Shown here one piece after another: positions 42,581 to 52,607 of a stretch of 64,000 bases of DNA. The first letter of the stretch is position 1, and every line of letters begins with the position of its first letter. The stretch spans positions 1 through 64,000 of the forward strand of contig NZ_SMOG01000005.1 in assembly GCF_004353895.1 (NCBI RefSeq), given 5' to 3'. This DNA comes from Candidatus Syntrophosphaera thermopropionivorans. Its GTDB lineage: Bacteria > Cloacimonadota > Cloacimonadia > Cloacimonadales > Cloacimonadaceae. A program made the position numbers and the translations under genes. The notes under the pieces were generated by a model, which did not search any database, was not told the DNA's origin, and saw only the letters and a list, made by a program, of their open reading frames with translations.

Positions 42581-43915
42581 TCAGTTCCTAAGTAGAGAGG
42601 TATCAAAATCATCACCGAGATAATACATATAGTTAGGATTAGAACTTTCCCGTTCATCTCCATTCACATAAATTAGTTTATAATTACCATTCATCTGGAT
42701 ATCTAAGAAAAGGTATACAGCATTGAATCTACTTCTATATTTCCAGATTTGAAAATCTTTACGCACGAAACGAGTATCATCCAGGGTAGTGCCTTTTTCC
42801 ACATCATCCGGTTCACCGTGTCTAATATATATCCTACCAATATCTGTAGTCCATCCATCGCTAAAATGGCTGAAATGTTTATTAGCGTAATCAACTCTAT
42901 CACGAATAGTCTGGATAAAAGATTCAGGGCTTACCTGATTCGCATTAGCCAGTTTAACCCAGCAACGGTTCACATACTGTTTTTTTGCATCATAGGAATA
43001 AGTTTTCCAGTTTCCAGGAGCACTTTCACCCATAAAGTATCTAAGTAGTTTATAATCATCATCAGGATTTACAAAAACATAATAATATTGAATTTTAGGT
43101 TCAGTAACAAAGAATTCAAAATTTCGTTCTTCACTAAGTTCGCCAATCTGTAAGGTAATGTTTCCGTTATATTTTCCCGCTTCAATATCTGTTAGTGGTA
43201 TAGTTAAAGTGATTCTTTCGTTATCGCTATGGGCGATAAAATCTATCATATCATCAACGATTAAGATACTATCCTTTTGCACAGTTAGAATTAAAATTCC
43301 CACATCCTGACGCATAGATTCATTGGTGTATACTTCAAAACTGAGATAAACATAAGGATTATCCCTCTTTTCAAAAATAAGAGAGGGTTGACTCTGATAA
43401 AGGGTCTTTCCCCTATGAAATTTTTCTAAAAAGGCACTGCTATCAGGACGCACTACACTGCACAATTCTATATCACTTAAAATCGTCTCGGGTGAGAGAG
43501 TTTCAATAGGAAAAGAATAAGTGGAACTTCTTTTAGAATTTATATCTAAGGCATTAACCCGAAAAATATAGGAACCTGGATCCAGACTAAAACTAACTCG
43601 GTTCAAATAAGCTTTATCCGACTTAGCATCAAATTGATTGGAAATACCTATATTATCCCTAATATTTTTCTGAAAGATAAGAGAATCATTCTTCAATACC
43701 TCTATATTAATATCTAATTCAGCATAATAGCCATTTTTATGTTTAACAAACTTAAGATTATTATAGGGAACTTGATAATCCAGATTAACGATAGTAGCTT
43801 TATCCTTACTCAAATACCTGTGAGGACTGATATGAATAGTAAGAGACTGGGCAAATATCGGTCCTGCGCATGCAACTAACAAGATTATCAATATAAATAA
43901 TTTAAAACTCTTCAT
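42581..43915 (-). CDS. GWxTD-domain secreted protein (second of pair)
   Basis: The 444-aa exported protein has a hydrophobic leader (LFILIILLVACAGPIFAQ) that could be read by signal peptidase I or, at Cys16, by the lipoprotein pathway. A beta-rich middle is followed by a C-terminal GWxTD domain: YANKHFSHFSDGWTTDIGRIYIRHGEPDDV. GWxTD proteins occur in anaerobic Bacteroidota-like lineages and have no defined biochemical role. Its start lies inside the end of the upstream GWxTD gene (14-bp overlap), so it is the distal gene of the dnaE operon. Confidence 0.85.
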   Translation of the reverse strand: MKSFKLFILIILLVACAGPIFAQSLTIHISPHRYLSKDKATIVNLDYQVPYNNLKFVKHKNGYYAELDINIEVLKNDSLIFQKNIRDNIGISNQFDAKSDKAYLNRVSFSLDPGSYIFRVNALDINSKRSSTYSFPIETLSPETILSDIELCSVVRPDSSAFLEKFHRGKTLYQSQPSLIFEKRDNPYVYLSFEVYTNESMRQDVGILILTVQKDSILIVDDMIDFIAHSDNERITLTIPLTDIEAGKYNGNITLQIGELSEERNFEFFVTEPKIQYYYVFVNPDDDYKLLRYFMGESAPGNWKTYSYDAKKQYVNRCWVKLANANQVSPESFIQTIRDRVDYANKHFSHFSDGWTTDIGRIYIRHGEPDDVEKGTTLDDTRFVRKDFQIWKYRSRFNAVYLFLDIQMNGNYKLIYVNGDERESSNPNYMYYLGDDFDTSLLRN

Positions 43916-45023
43916 CTTTATTCCTTAATTCATATTGGCCATAACCACCCCTATCCATAAACACAAATACCCGATTGGGTTTGTAGTATACCCAAACGAT
44001 ATAGGGTTTAAGGTCTAAAGGGTGAACTTCACTATAAACTTCATCTGGTTCGCCATACTTAATATATATTCTACCACGATCGGACTTCCAACCCTTCAAT
44101 TTTTTATGAACAGTAAATCTTTCATCGGCAATTCTAACTCTTTGATAAAAGCTTTCACGGAACTCATTTCTTGTTGTTCCTGGACTGGGGTCATGATTTT
44201 GCCAAAATTGCTCTATAATTTCTGGGTATTCCTCTGGTGAAGCCTTTCTGATTTTATTCCATTCATTTTGATTTGCAATATAACGAATTTGCTGGATTTG
44301 ATCTTCATAGCTATAAATCGCATTAAAATAGAACCAGGGACTGTAGTAAAAAGGTTCCATTTCATAAAAAACATTATCCTCAAAGAAGACAATCTTTAGG
44401 AAATCCATATTATCTTGATTAACCCATAAAGTTAGGTCACATTGATACTTGCCTCTCGGATAATCAAAAATTTGAGAATGAAGCGATGAAAATACTTGAA
44501 TACTATCAGGTAAAACACTAAATTTTTGCTGAAGGATACAGCTATCTACCTCAGATGGTAATCGTGTTAAATCTGATGGCTGAAACTGAATACCCTCTTT
44601 AAAAACAAATATAAATGGCTGACCAATGGAAGTATATTTATTATCCAGGATAAAGTTTCTTTTCAAATCAGTTTTATTCCCCAAATTCAAGTTCTTAAAC
44701 CTCAACAAAGTTTCATACTTCCCCGGAGCTAACTCAGCTTGAAAATGTATGGGAATGGCGGTATCTTGTAACCATTCTCGTCTGGGAACAGAAATAGTCT
44801 CTTCGTAATTAAATTTATCTTTTGTCTTTTTATTCTTAATTTCAACGCTTAAATTATATACTGCGGAATTGGTGTTATGCTTAAAAACCAGAGAATTATA
44901 AGGAATAAGCACCCAAAAATCTACTCCATCAGCATAATGCTCATATATAACTTCCTGAGCTAATAAAGAGCTGCTAATTAAAATAAATAAAAGTGCGAGC
45001 TTAGCCGCTTTTTTCATCTTCAA
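43902..45023 (-). CDS. GWxTD-domain secreted protein (first of pair)
   Basis: The 373-aa protein has a signal peptide (KLALLFILISSSLLAQ). It ends in a GWxTD-type domain whose signature is slightly changed: RVRIADERFTVHKKLKGWKSDRGRIYIKYGEPDEV (GWKSD for GWTTD). It shares layout with the downstream gene, which suggests tandem duplication, though the two are well diverged. It overlaps the end of dnaE by about 23 bp, or 17 bp if the second ATG (45017) is used, and the next GWxTD gene by 14 bp, indicating translational coupling. Confidence 0.85.
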   Translation of the reverse strand: MKMKKAAKLALLFILISSSLLAQEVIYEHYADGVDFWVLIPYNSLVFKHNTNSAVYNLSVEIKNKKTKDKFNYEETISVPRREWLQDTAIPIHFQAELAPGKYETLLRFKNLNLGNKTDLKRNFILDNKYTSIGQPFIFVFKEGIQFQPSDLTRLPSEVDSCILQQKFSVLPDSIQVFSSLHSQIFDYPRGKYQCDLTLWVNQDNMDFLKIVFFEDNVFYEMEPFYYSPWFYFNAIYSYEDQIQQIRYIANQNEWNKIRKASPEEYPEIIEQFWQNHDPSPGTTRNEFRESFYQRVRIADERFTVHKKLKGWKSDRGRIYIKYGEPDEVYSEVHPLDLKPYIVWVYYKPNRVFVFMDRGGYGQYELRNKDEEF

Positions 45024-48000
45024 ATAGCCTCAGATTGAAGTCTAATCTATTATTTACCAGTAATTCCAGCAAAGCATTAGAGGGAAAAATGTGTTTTGCT
45101 GCTTCCAGTTTATAATTATCCCCATCATCAGTATAGATAATAGTTTTAAGTGCGAAATTGCCTTCGTTATTATTTACCAATTTAGCGAACTCTTCCAGAA
45201 AACGCGTAGATAATTTTTCCAGAGGTAAATTCAACCTAAGTTCACCCTTCAAAATGTTATTCCAATCTTCCAGAGGAACAATTTTTTGTGGACTTATCCG
45301 TAAAAGACTCTCATCATTGCCTGTATAACCTGATTTAGTTCCTGAAATGAAATATATTTTGCCTGTAACCAGCAGAGGATAAAAAGTTTCATAATCTTTA
45401 TTGAAGAGAGCCACTTCAAAGGGTCCAGATAAATCTTCAAACTCAACAAAAGCATAGAGATTACCCTTATTATCCCTTTTCCTGTTAATAGAAGTAATTA
45501 TCCCCACCAAGCGAAGATTCTTAGATTCCAGTTCTCTGGTTGATTTAGAATTGGCATTAGATAAATATTGAATAAGGTGACGATACTCATAAAGCGGATG
45601 ACCACCTAAGTAAAATCCGAGGACTTCCTTTTCTTTTTCCAATTGATAGGAATAGCTCCATTTTTCTACCTCCGGTAATGGTGGATAATCTTCTGATTCA
45701 TCATCCTCACTAATTATATCAAAGAGTGAGGTTTGACCTACTCGTTTATCTCTTTGTTCACCCGTATTATAAGATAGAGCCTCTTCTATAACTGCCCATT
45801 TCTGAGCACGCGTTCCTTCAAGTTCATCCATTGCACCACTGGCTATTAAGCTTTCCAGTACCGTCTTATTTACTGCTGTGCTATCCAAACGGGAACAGAA
45901 ATTATAGATATTGGTAAAAGGACCATTTTTCTGCCGTTCTTCAACGATGGCATTTATAGCAGCTTCACCCAGATTTTTGATAGCCTTCAATCCGAACAAT
46001 ACCTCCTTTCCATGAACACTGAATTCCCTTTCACTTTTATTTATGTTTGGAGGTAGTATCTTAATACCCATTGACTTGCATACTTCAATCTTTACTGGAA
46101 TCTTGACTGGGTCATCCTCTAAAGAAAGTAATGCTGCCATAAATTCAACTGGATAATGCGCTTTCAGCCATGCAGTTCTATAAGCGACCAGGGCATAACA
46201 AGTGGCATGACTTTTATTAAAAGCATATTGAGCAAAATCTAACCAATCATTCCAGATTTTAGCCGCTACATTTTCAGGAACACCATTACTAATTGCACCC
46301 TGAATAAATTTTTCTTGAAATTGCATCAAGAGGTCAAGACTCTTTTTGCTCATTGCTTTTCTAAGAGAATCTGCTTCACCCCTGGTGAAATTTGCCATCT
46401 CCATAGAAATGCGCATAACCTGTTCTTGATAGACCGTAACTCCATAGGTCTCTTTTAAAGTTGCTTCCATTATAGGATGGTCGTAAGTGACCTTCTCTCT
46501 TTTATGTTTACGAGCAATGTAAGTATCAATAAATTTCATTGGACCAGGACGATAAAGAGCCACCATAGCAATCAAATCTTCAAACATATTAGGTTTTAAA
46601 TCTATCAGATACTTACGCATACCTTCCGATTCAAACTGAAATATTCCATCGGTATCTCCTCTACTTAAAAGCTGATAGACTTTTTTATCCGTGAGAGGTA
46701 GATTATCAATATCAATATCTATATTCTGTGATTCTTTTACCATATCAATGGTTTTCTGAATTAAAGTGAGAGTCTTTAAACCAAGAACATCCATCTTCAA
46801 GAATTTCAGTTCACCCAACCACTTTCCCTCGTACTGGACGAGAATGTTATTCTCTGCACCCTTTTGTGTACTACGAGTTAGAGGGACATATTCTTTTAAA
46901 TCACCAGGAGCAATGACTACACCCGCAGGATGAATGCCGGTTTGACGAATAAGTCCTTCCAGCACGAGACTATGCTTATAGATGCTCTGATATATTTCAT
47001 TATTATCAATAAGATGTCTAAAATCAGGAGAATCCTGATAGGCTTCTTCCAGACTTTTTCCGAAAGGAATAGTCTTGGTAATATTATTAGCTTCACTGGC
47101 TGGAAGCATCAGCACTCTCGCTACATCTTTAAATACAGACTTGGCTTGCAAGGTGCTAAAAGTGACAATCTGAGTGACACTATTCCGACCATATTTTTGG
47201 ATGAGATAATCAATAACTTTACTTCGTCCTTGCGCACAAAAATCAATATCTATATCCGGCATACTTACCCGGTCAGGATTTAAGAACCGCTCAAATAATA
47301 AGCCATACTTAATGGGGTCAATTTGGGTTATATTCAGCAGATAAGCTACAATACTTCCAGCTCCAGAGCCACGTCCAGGACCTACTGGAACTCCTTGTTT
47401 ACGAGCATTATCTATCAAATCTTTAACCACTAAAAAATAGCCATCAAAGCCCATCCGATGAATCACATCCAGTTCAAAATTCATTCTATCCAGAATTTCT
47501 TTGTTCGGTTCAGGATACTTTAGCTTCAATCCCTCTTCACAAAGAGCACGTAAATATTCTCCCATATCTTTATATTCTGAGGGAGTTTCAATTTTAGGTA
47601 GCATAAATTTGTCATAGCGAAGTTCCAAATCAACCATATCCGCAATTTTCAAGGTATTGGTATAAGCTTCTTCCTCCTCCGGGAAAATGGTTTTCATTTC
47701 TTCAGGAGTCTTAAAATAGAGTTGATTTGTCTCATAACGCATACGATTGGGATCGTTTAAGCTTTTACCTGTCTGGATGCAGAGAAGGATGTCATGTGCC
47801 TCATAGTCTTCTTTATGCAAATAGTGGCAATCATTAGTTAAAACCATAGGTTGATGCATTTCTTTTGCTAAAGAAATCAGAGCTGGCATAACACTCTTTT
47901 CCTCATCCAGACCATGATTCTGAATTTCTATGAAATAGTGGTCTCCAAAGACAGATTGATACCATTCAATTGTTTCACGTGCCTCAGCCATTTTATGCTG

Positions 48001-48438
48001 TGCTATTAAGCTGGCAATTTCTCCTTTGATACATCCACTTAAACAGATAAGCCCCTCATTATGTTGCTTCAATATGGACTTACTTATACGAGGCTTATAG
48101 TAGAAGCCATCAATAAAAGAGATAGAAGATAATTTAATAAGATTCTTGTAACCTGTATAGTCCTTGGCAATAAGGATAAGATGATAACGGGGGTCATATT
48201 TACTATGTTCATCATCCAATTCACCGTTTATAATATAAGCTTCCATCCCAATAATTGGCTTTATACCTTCATTTTTTGCCGTTAAGTAAAAGTCTATTGC
48301 TCCATAAAGATTACCATGGTCAGTGATAGCTACAGCTGGCATTCCATATTCTTTAGCCAATTTAACCATACGGTCTACTCTACAAGCTCCATCAAGTAGA
48401 CTATATTGAGTGTGATTATGTAAATGTACGAAAGTCAT
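45001..48438 (-). CDS. dnaE: DNA polymerase III alpha subunit
   Basis: The 1145-aa replicative polymerase has an N-terminal PHP domain (VHLHNHTQYSLLDGACRVDR, ITDHGNLYGA), palm catalytic aspartates in SMPDIDIDFCAQGR, and KMDVLGLKTLTLI carrying the third. The fingers region reads YAFNKSHATCYALVAYRTAW. A helix-hairpin-helix segment and an OB fold (LRLVGIITSINRKRDNKGN) follow. Length matches DnaE1. A TTGACA element lies about 50 bp upstream. Confidence 0.97.
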   Translation of the reverse strand: MTFVHLHNHTQYSLLDGACRVDRMVKLAKEYGMPAVAITDHGNLYGAIDFYLTAKNEGIKPIIGMEAYIINGELDDEHSKYDPRYHLILIAKDYTGYKNLIKLSSISFIDGFYYKPRISKSILKQHNEGLICLSGCIKGEIASLIAQHKMAEARETIEWYQSVFGDHYFIEIQNHGLDEEKSVMPALISLAKEMHQPMVLTNDCHYLHKEDYEAHDILLCIQTGKSLNDPNRMRYETNQLYFKTPEEMKTIFPEEEEAYTNTLKIADMVDLELRYDKFMLPKIETPSEYKDMGEYLRALCEEGLKLKYPEPNKEILDRMNFELDVIHRMGFDGYFLVVKDLIDNARKQGVPVGPGRGSGAGSIVAYLLNITQIDPIKYGLLFERFLNPDRVSMPDIDIDFCAQGRSKVIDYLIQKYGRNSVTQIVTFSTLQAKSVFKDVARVLMLPASEANNITKTIPFGKSLEEAYQDSPDFRHLIDNNEIYQSIYKHSLVLEGLIRQTGIHPAGVVIAPGDLKEYVPLTRSTQKGAENNILVQYEGKWLGELKFLKMDVLGLKTLTLIQKTIDMVKESQNIDIDIDNLPLTDKKVYQLLSRGDTDGIFQFESEGMRKYLIDLKPNMFEDLIAMVALYRPGPMKFIDTYIARKHKREKVTYDHPIMEATLKETYGVTVYQEQVMRISMEMANFTRGEADSLRKAMSKKSLDLLMQFQEKFIQGAISNGVPENVAAKIWNDWLDFAQYAFNKSHATCYALVAYRTAWLKAHYPVEFMAALLSLEDDPVKIPVKIEVCKSMGIKILPPNINKSEREFSVHGKEVLFGLKAIKNLGEAAINAIVEERQKNGPFTNIYNFCSRLDSTAVNKTVLESLIASGAMDELEGTRAQKWAVIEEALSYNTGEQRDKRVGQTSLFDIISEDDESEDYPPLPEVEKWSYSYQLEKEKEVLGFYLGGHPLYEYRHLIQYLSNANSKSTRELESKNLRLVGIITSINRKRDNKGNLYAFVEFEDLSGPFEVALFNKDYETFYPLLVTGKIYFISGTKSGYTGNDESLLRISPQKIVPLEDWNNILKGELRLNLPLEKLSTRFLEEFAKLVNNNEGNFALKTIIYTDDGDNYKLEAAKHIFPSNALLELLVNNRLDFNLRLFEDEKSG

Positions 48439-48485
48439 AATTATCTTTTCCTCTTATGGACAAATATTAAAAAGAAGGCTCGATT

Positions 48486-48491
48486 TGTCAA
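48486..48491 (-). promoter_or_regulatory. TTGACA element (putative -35) upstream of dnaE
   Basis: TTGACA on the minus strand, then a 16-bp spacer and TAATAT, gives one of the better full promoter matches in the window. It lies about 50 bp from the dnaE start. Confidence 0.55.
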
Positions 48492-48626
48492 AGTATAAAT
48501 TCAAACTATCAATTTAGTTCTACTTACATTATTTTGGATTGATAAAAGTAAAATCTAACTGTTTTATGAGGTTAGATAGCTGATTTTAATTGACGAAGAA
48601 TTGAGATTAAAATATAAGGAAAAATT

Positions 48627-49142
48627 ATGAAAAGATTATATTTATTAATGTTGCTCGTACTGTTAGCTATCGGTCTAAATGCTCAAAGAGGGCTTTTTGG
48701 CATTGCTTATGATGCCCCTCTTAACACAGCAGACTCGCTGTTATGTTATCAAGGGTTTTTAGCATCTGAAATCGAAGGCAATCTAATCACTTACCGTTCA
48801 GATTATAATAATTTCGTAGATGCAATCATTTTAATTGTTGATCCGATAAAAGAAATTGTTGTAGGATGGTTTGTAAGCTATAATAAGGATAATACTCAGG
48901 AACAGGATGAATATGTGCTGGAACAACTGGAAAAGATACATGGAAAAGCGGTATATTTAGACCAAGAGCGAGAAAAAATTTGCTGGATTTTTGATGAACA
49001 TCGTGTTGCAATCTATGGATATGCACCTTCTGGAAACCTTTGTATCTATTATTACGATTTTTCCTATCCAGAACTATTTCAACTTCCACCAACGGTTGAG
49101 CAAAAAATAAAGAATAACCCCCCTGATATTTCCCAACCCTGA
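48627..49142 (+). CDS. Secreted protein of unknown function
   Basis: The 171-aa product has a signal peptide (LYLLMLLVLLAIGLNAQ) and a small mixed alpha/beta domain (GIAYDAPLNTADSLLCYQGF, VVGWFVSYNKDNTQEQDEYV, ICWIFDEHRVAIYGYAPSG). I do not recognise the family. It ends in a Pro/Asn-rich tail. It stands alone between the divergent dnaE operon and the kdd promoter. Confidence 0.75.
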   Translation: MKRLYLLMLLVLLAIGLNAQRGLFGIAYDAPLNTADSLLCYQGFLASEIEGNLITYRSDYNNFVDAIILIVDPIKEIVVGWFVSYNKDNTQEQDEYVLEQLEKIHGKAVYLDQEREKICWIFDEHRVAIYGYAPSGNLCIYYYDFSYPELFQLPPTVEQKIKNNPPDISQP

Positions 49143-49176
49143 TACCATTCTTTGAAGTTATAACCTGTTGTTCTGC

Positions 49177-49182
49177 TTGACA
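49177..49182 (+). promoter_or_regulatory. TTGACA element (putative -35) for the kdd-kamA operon
   Basis: TTGACA lies 65 bp before the kdd start, the same distance as upstream of the dksA-like gene. TAAAAA follows at 14 bp spacing. Confidence 0.5.
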
Positions 49183-49241
49183 TTTAAAGATAAGCTAAAA
49201 ATCTTGAATAAAGAAAAAAATCAATAATAAAGGAGCTAATT

Positions 49242-50303
49242 ATGAAAACGGGAGGATGTCGTTATGGAACACATCGGGTTTTGGAACCTAAAGGGGTGCT
49301 TCCACAACCAGCCAGAGTGCTTGATAACGATATGAGTGAAATCTGGGATAATGAGTTGCTCATTAATGTAACGAGATTAAATATTGATTCTGCTTCATTC
49401 CACCAAATAAAAAAGAAATTGGAAGAACAGGGACATACTGACTTGGAGAAAGCTTTTGCAGAACACACAATAGACCTGGTAAATCGCACTGGTAAACATA
49501 TGAATGAGGATACTGGTTCAGGTGGTATGCTTATTGGAACAGTAGCACAAATAGGTGATAAATTTGAGATGAAAGAAGAGATAAAAGTAGGAGATAAGAT
49601 AGCTACTCTGGTCTCTCTTTCCTTAACTCCATTAAAAATAGATAAAGTAAAAAGAGTTCTTTTAGATAAAGACCAGATTGAAGTTGAAGGACAGGCTATC
49701 CTTTTCAGCAGTGGTGTTTATGCTAAATTACCTGATGATATGGATGAAACCCTGGCTCTTGCAGTTTTTGATGTTGCAGGAGCACCAGCTCAAGTGGAAC
49801 GTTTGGTTAAACCTGGTGATACAGTTGTAATATTAGGTGCAAATGGGAAAAGTGGAATTTTATGTAATGCGGTTGCCCGCGAAAGAGCTGGAATCACCGG
49901 AAAAGTTATAGGTGTGGTTCGTAATCCTAATTATATACCAACCTGCAAAGAAACAGGTTGTAATGAAGTCATTATTGCTAATGCGACAGATGCGCTAACT
50001 ATCCAAAAAGAAGTTTCTCGTCTAACTAACGGCAAAATGGCAGATGTGGTTATTAATGTTGTAAATATTGAAGATACAGAACTGCCTTCAATAATGGCAT
50101 GTAAAGATCGTGGTATTGTCTATTTCTTTTCTATGGCTACTTCTTTCACCAAAGCAGCTCTTGGCGCTGAAGGAATTGGCGCTGATGTGGATATGATGAT
50201 AGGAAATGGATATGCTCATCATCATTCAGAGATTGCTCTGGATTTACTTCGTAGGAATCCTGTTTTAATGCGTATCTTCAAAGAACGCTATGGAGAAAAT
50301 TAA
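49242..50303 (+). CDS. kdd: L-erythro-3,5-diaminohexanoate dehydrogenase
   Basis: The 353-aa enzyme oxidatively deaminates 3,5-diaminohexanoate to 5-amino-3-oxohexanoate with NAD(P) in anaerobic lysine fermentation. The N-terminus MKTGGCRYGTHRVLEPKGVLP and the TGSGGMLIGTV segment are characteristic of Kdd. A nucleotide-binding fold VVILGANGKSGILCNAVARE and a His-rich GNGYAHHHSEIALDLLRRNP follow. It starts after AAGGAG, 13 bp ahead of kamA. The gene family was first assigned partly from Candidatus Cloacimonas, in line with the inferred host. Confidence 0.95.
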   Translation: MKTGGCRYGTHRVLEPKGVLPQPARVLDNDMSEIWDNELLINVTRLNIDSASFHQIKKKLEEQGHTDLEKAFAEHTIDLVNRTGKHMNEDTGSGGMLIGTVAQIGDKFEMKEEIKVGDKIATLVSLSLTPLKIDKVKRVLLDKDQIEVEGQAILFSSGVYAKLPDDMDETLALAVFDVAGAPAQVERLVKPGDTVVILGANGKSGILCNAVARERAGITGKVIGVVRNPNYIPTCKETGCNEVIIANATDALTIQKEVSRLTNGKMADVVINVVNIEDTELPSIMACKDRGIVYFFSMATSFTKAALGAEGIGADVDMMIGNGYAHHHSEIALDLLRRNPVLMRIFKERYGEN

Positions 50304-50316
50304 GGAGAAAGTAGAA

Positions 50317-51564
50317 ATGACTAATACAATTAATATCCGTTCTATAGCAACTCAAGATGAATGGAATGATTGGCATTGGCAAATAAGAAATCGCATAACC
50401 GATTTTGAGACCTTAAGAAAATATATAAAATTGCAACCTGAAGAAGAAGCCGTTACCCAATCCAAAACTTTCTCTTTTAGGATGGCTATAACTCCCTATT
50501 ATTTATCACTAATCAATCCTGATAATCCTTTGGACCCAATAAGACTGCAATGTATTCCTCGGATACAGGAGAGTTATATCGCTCCCACTGATTTGAGAGA
50601 CCCTTTAGAAGAAGATGCAGATGCTCCTGTGCCAGGTATGACACATCGCTATCCGGATAGAGTATTGCTTCTTTTGACTGATCAATGCGGAATGTATTGT
50701 CGTCATTGCACTCGTCGTCGTAAAGCTGGAGAGACTGATGCTCCTATGCCCAAAGAAAATGTGGAAAAAGCCATTCAGTATATCACAGAACACAAAGAAG
50801 TGCGAGATGTAATCCTTTCTGGAGGCGACCCTCTAACTCTGAGTGATGAGCGTCTTGATAGTGTTTTAGACCGCTTAGCAAAGATAGACCATATTGATAT
50901 AGTTAGAATCGGAACAAGACTACCTGTCGTTTTACCTCAACGAATAACTGATAGCTTAATATCCATTTTCAAAAAATATAAGTTCCTCTGGTTGAATACT
51001 CATTTCAATCATCCTCATGAATTAACCAATGAATCCAGTGCTGCCTTAGCCAAACTTGCTGAAGCAGGAATTGTATTGGGAAACCAGTCTGTTTTATTAA
51101 AAGGAATTAACGATAATGTAGATGTGATGAAAGCTCTGGTGCATGGTTTGGTAAAGAACAGAGTGCGTCCTTATTACATATATCAATGTGATTTATCTGA
51201 AGGCATCTCCCATTTCCGCACTCCCATCTCAAAGGGTATAGAAATTATGGAATCATTACGTGGTCATACTTCTGGATTATGTGTTCCCACTTATGTAGTT
51301 GATGTCCCTGGTGGTGGTGGAAAGATTCCCGTTATGCCAAATTATGTTATTTCTCAAATGCCCGGACGAGTTATTCTGCGTAATTATGAGGGAATGATAA
51401 TATCCTATACTGAACCAGATTTTGTGGCTGCAGATGATAACAAATATCAATCACTTTGCGCTCCGGAATATCAATCCACTGAAGGAGTAATGGCTCTGTT
51501 GAGAGGTAAAAAAGTCTTTATAGGTCCCTCAGATACAGCACGGATGAAACGTCGGAAATCTTAA
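50317..51564 (+). CDS. kamA: L-lysine 2,3-aminomutase (radical SAM)
   Basis: The 415-aa PLP- and S-adenosylmethionine-dependent enzyme converts L-lysine to L-beta-lysine, the first step of lysine fermentation. The radical SAM cluster is CGMYCRHC (Cys124, 128, 131), followed by VILSGGDPLTLSD. The PLP lysine is probably in the later DVPGGGGKIPVMPNYV region, as in KamA. I chose the ATG at 50317 (AAGGAG directly upstream) over the frame that opens inside kdd at 50290. It lies 2 bp ahead of the P-loop gene. Confidence 0.96.
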   Translation: MTNTINIRSIATQDEWNDWHWQIRNRITDFETLRKYIKLQPEEEAVTQSKTFSFRMAITPYYLSLINPDNPLDPIRLQCIPRIQESYIAPTDLRDPLEEDADAPVPGMTHRYPDRVLLLLTDQCGMYCRHCTRRRKAGETDAPMPKENVEKAIQYITEHKEVRDVILSGGDPLTLSDERLDSVLDRLAKIDHIDIVRIGTRLPVVLPQRITDSLISIFKKYKFLWLNTHFNHPHELTNESSAALAKLAEAGIVLGNQSVLLKGINDNVDVMKALVHGLVKNRVRPYYIYQCDLSEGISHFRTPISKGIEIMESLRGHTSGLCVPTYVVDVPGGGGKIPVMPNYVISQMPGRVILRNYEGMIISYTEPDFVAADDNKYQSLCAPEYQSTEGVMALLRGKKVFIGPSDTARMKRRKS

Positions 51565-51566
51565 TT

Positions 51567-52607
51567 ATGGCTGAATTTGCTGGTTCCTCTCATTTTAATT
51601 GGCTGGAAGAGGAAAGTATTAAAGCGATTACTATTGTCGGTATCTGCAAAAATGCAGGGAAAACAACCCTCCTCAATCATTTGATTTCCCTTAGAAAGAA
51701 AGGAACCTGGGGAGTTTTTAGTACGGGAATAGATGGTGAAGAGACTGATTTCTTGTTTCGTATTCCTAAACCTCCTGTAATTCTTGATAAAGACTTCATA
51801 TTTTGCTGTGATACCTCAACATTAGATGAATTAGGTTGTCAGATAGTCGTGCTGTCAAAACTTCCTTTCTCAGTAGACCGTCCTTTGTGGATGGCAAAAA
51901 CTCTTATTCCTCTGCAAACTGAGATAACGGGACCTTCTACTGTCAAAGAACAGATTCAAACTCTAAAATTAATCCAGAATTATGGGGCAGAAAAAGTGCT
52001 AATAGATGGTTCTATAGACCGAAAATCCATAGCTCAATCAGAATATATTGATGCAGTAATTATGGTCATTGGTGCCAATTTTGGCACTTTAGATGAAATT
52101 ACGGATGAGGTTAATAGATTAAAAATCTTAAATTCTATTCCACAAAGTACTTTGGTAACTCCAAATTCTCCTGAATATAAGTTTCTACTTGATTCAGAGG
52201 AGATTTGTCTTTATGAAGAAAGGAACTGGAAACCCAGTGGATTAGTCTCTCTCATAGGTAATATTAAACCACTTAGGCAAATGATTTCCAAGAATACTGA
52301 AGCTATTTATATTCCAGGTGCTATTACTGATATGGTCTACCAGGATATAAAAAATATATTATCTCAGAGCGGAGCTCAATTAATTGTTCGTCATCCTAAT
52401 TGCCTGAAAATCCGTTTAAAAAGACTGGAATTTTTTTATACTCAACATCATCCTACGGCTTTGATTCCTTTTCGCATTAGAAACTGGGCTCTTAATTCTA
52501 TGGGTTTAGGATTTTCCGATATTGAAGCACAAGAATTTAGAGCTTACTTGCGTGCTCAATTTCCTGACCTTAATTTTGTTGATGTGATGGAATTAGGATA
52601 TGAGTGA
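51567..52607 (+). CDS. P-loop protein, probable KamB-like lysine 5,6-aminomutase reactivase subunit
   Basis: The 346-aa protein has a Walker A (TIVGICKNAGKTTLLNHLIS) and LIDGSIDRKSIAQ as a possible Walker B region. No other domain is certain. In known lysine-fermentation clusters the order kdd-kamA-kamB-kamC-kamD-kamE places kamB, a subunit of the B12 aminomutase reactivating factor, directly after kamA. That position, the 2-bp gap and the size make KamB the likeliest call. kamC, kamD and kamE do not follow here, so the identification is from position and P-loop only. Confidence 0.55.
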   Translation: MAEFAGSSHFNWLEEESIKAITIVGICKNAGKTTLLNHLISLRKKGTWGVFSTGIDGEETDFLFRIPKPPVILDKDFIFCCDTSTLDELGCQIVVLSKLPFSVDRPLWMAKTLIPLQTEITGPSTVKEQIQTLKLIQNYGAEKVLIDGSIDRKSIAQSEYIDAVIMVIGANFGTLDEITDEVNRLKILNSIPQSTLVTPNSPEYKFLLDSEEICLYEERNWKPSGLVSLIGNIKPLRQMISKNTEAIYIPGAITDMVYQDIKNILSQSGAQLIVRHPNCLKIRLKRLEFFYTQHHPTALIPFRIRNWALNSMGLGFSDIEAQEFRAYLRAQFPDLNFVDVMELGYE

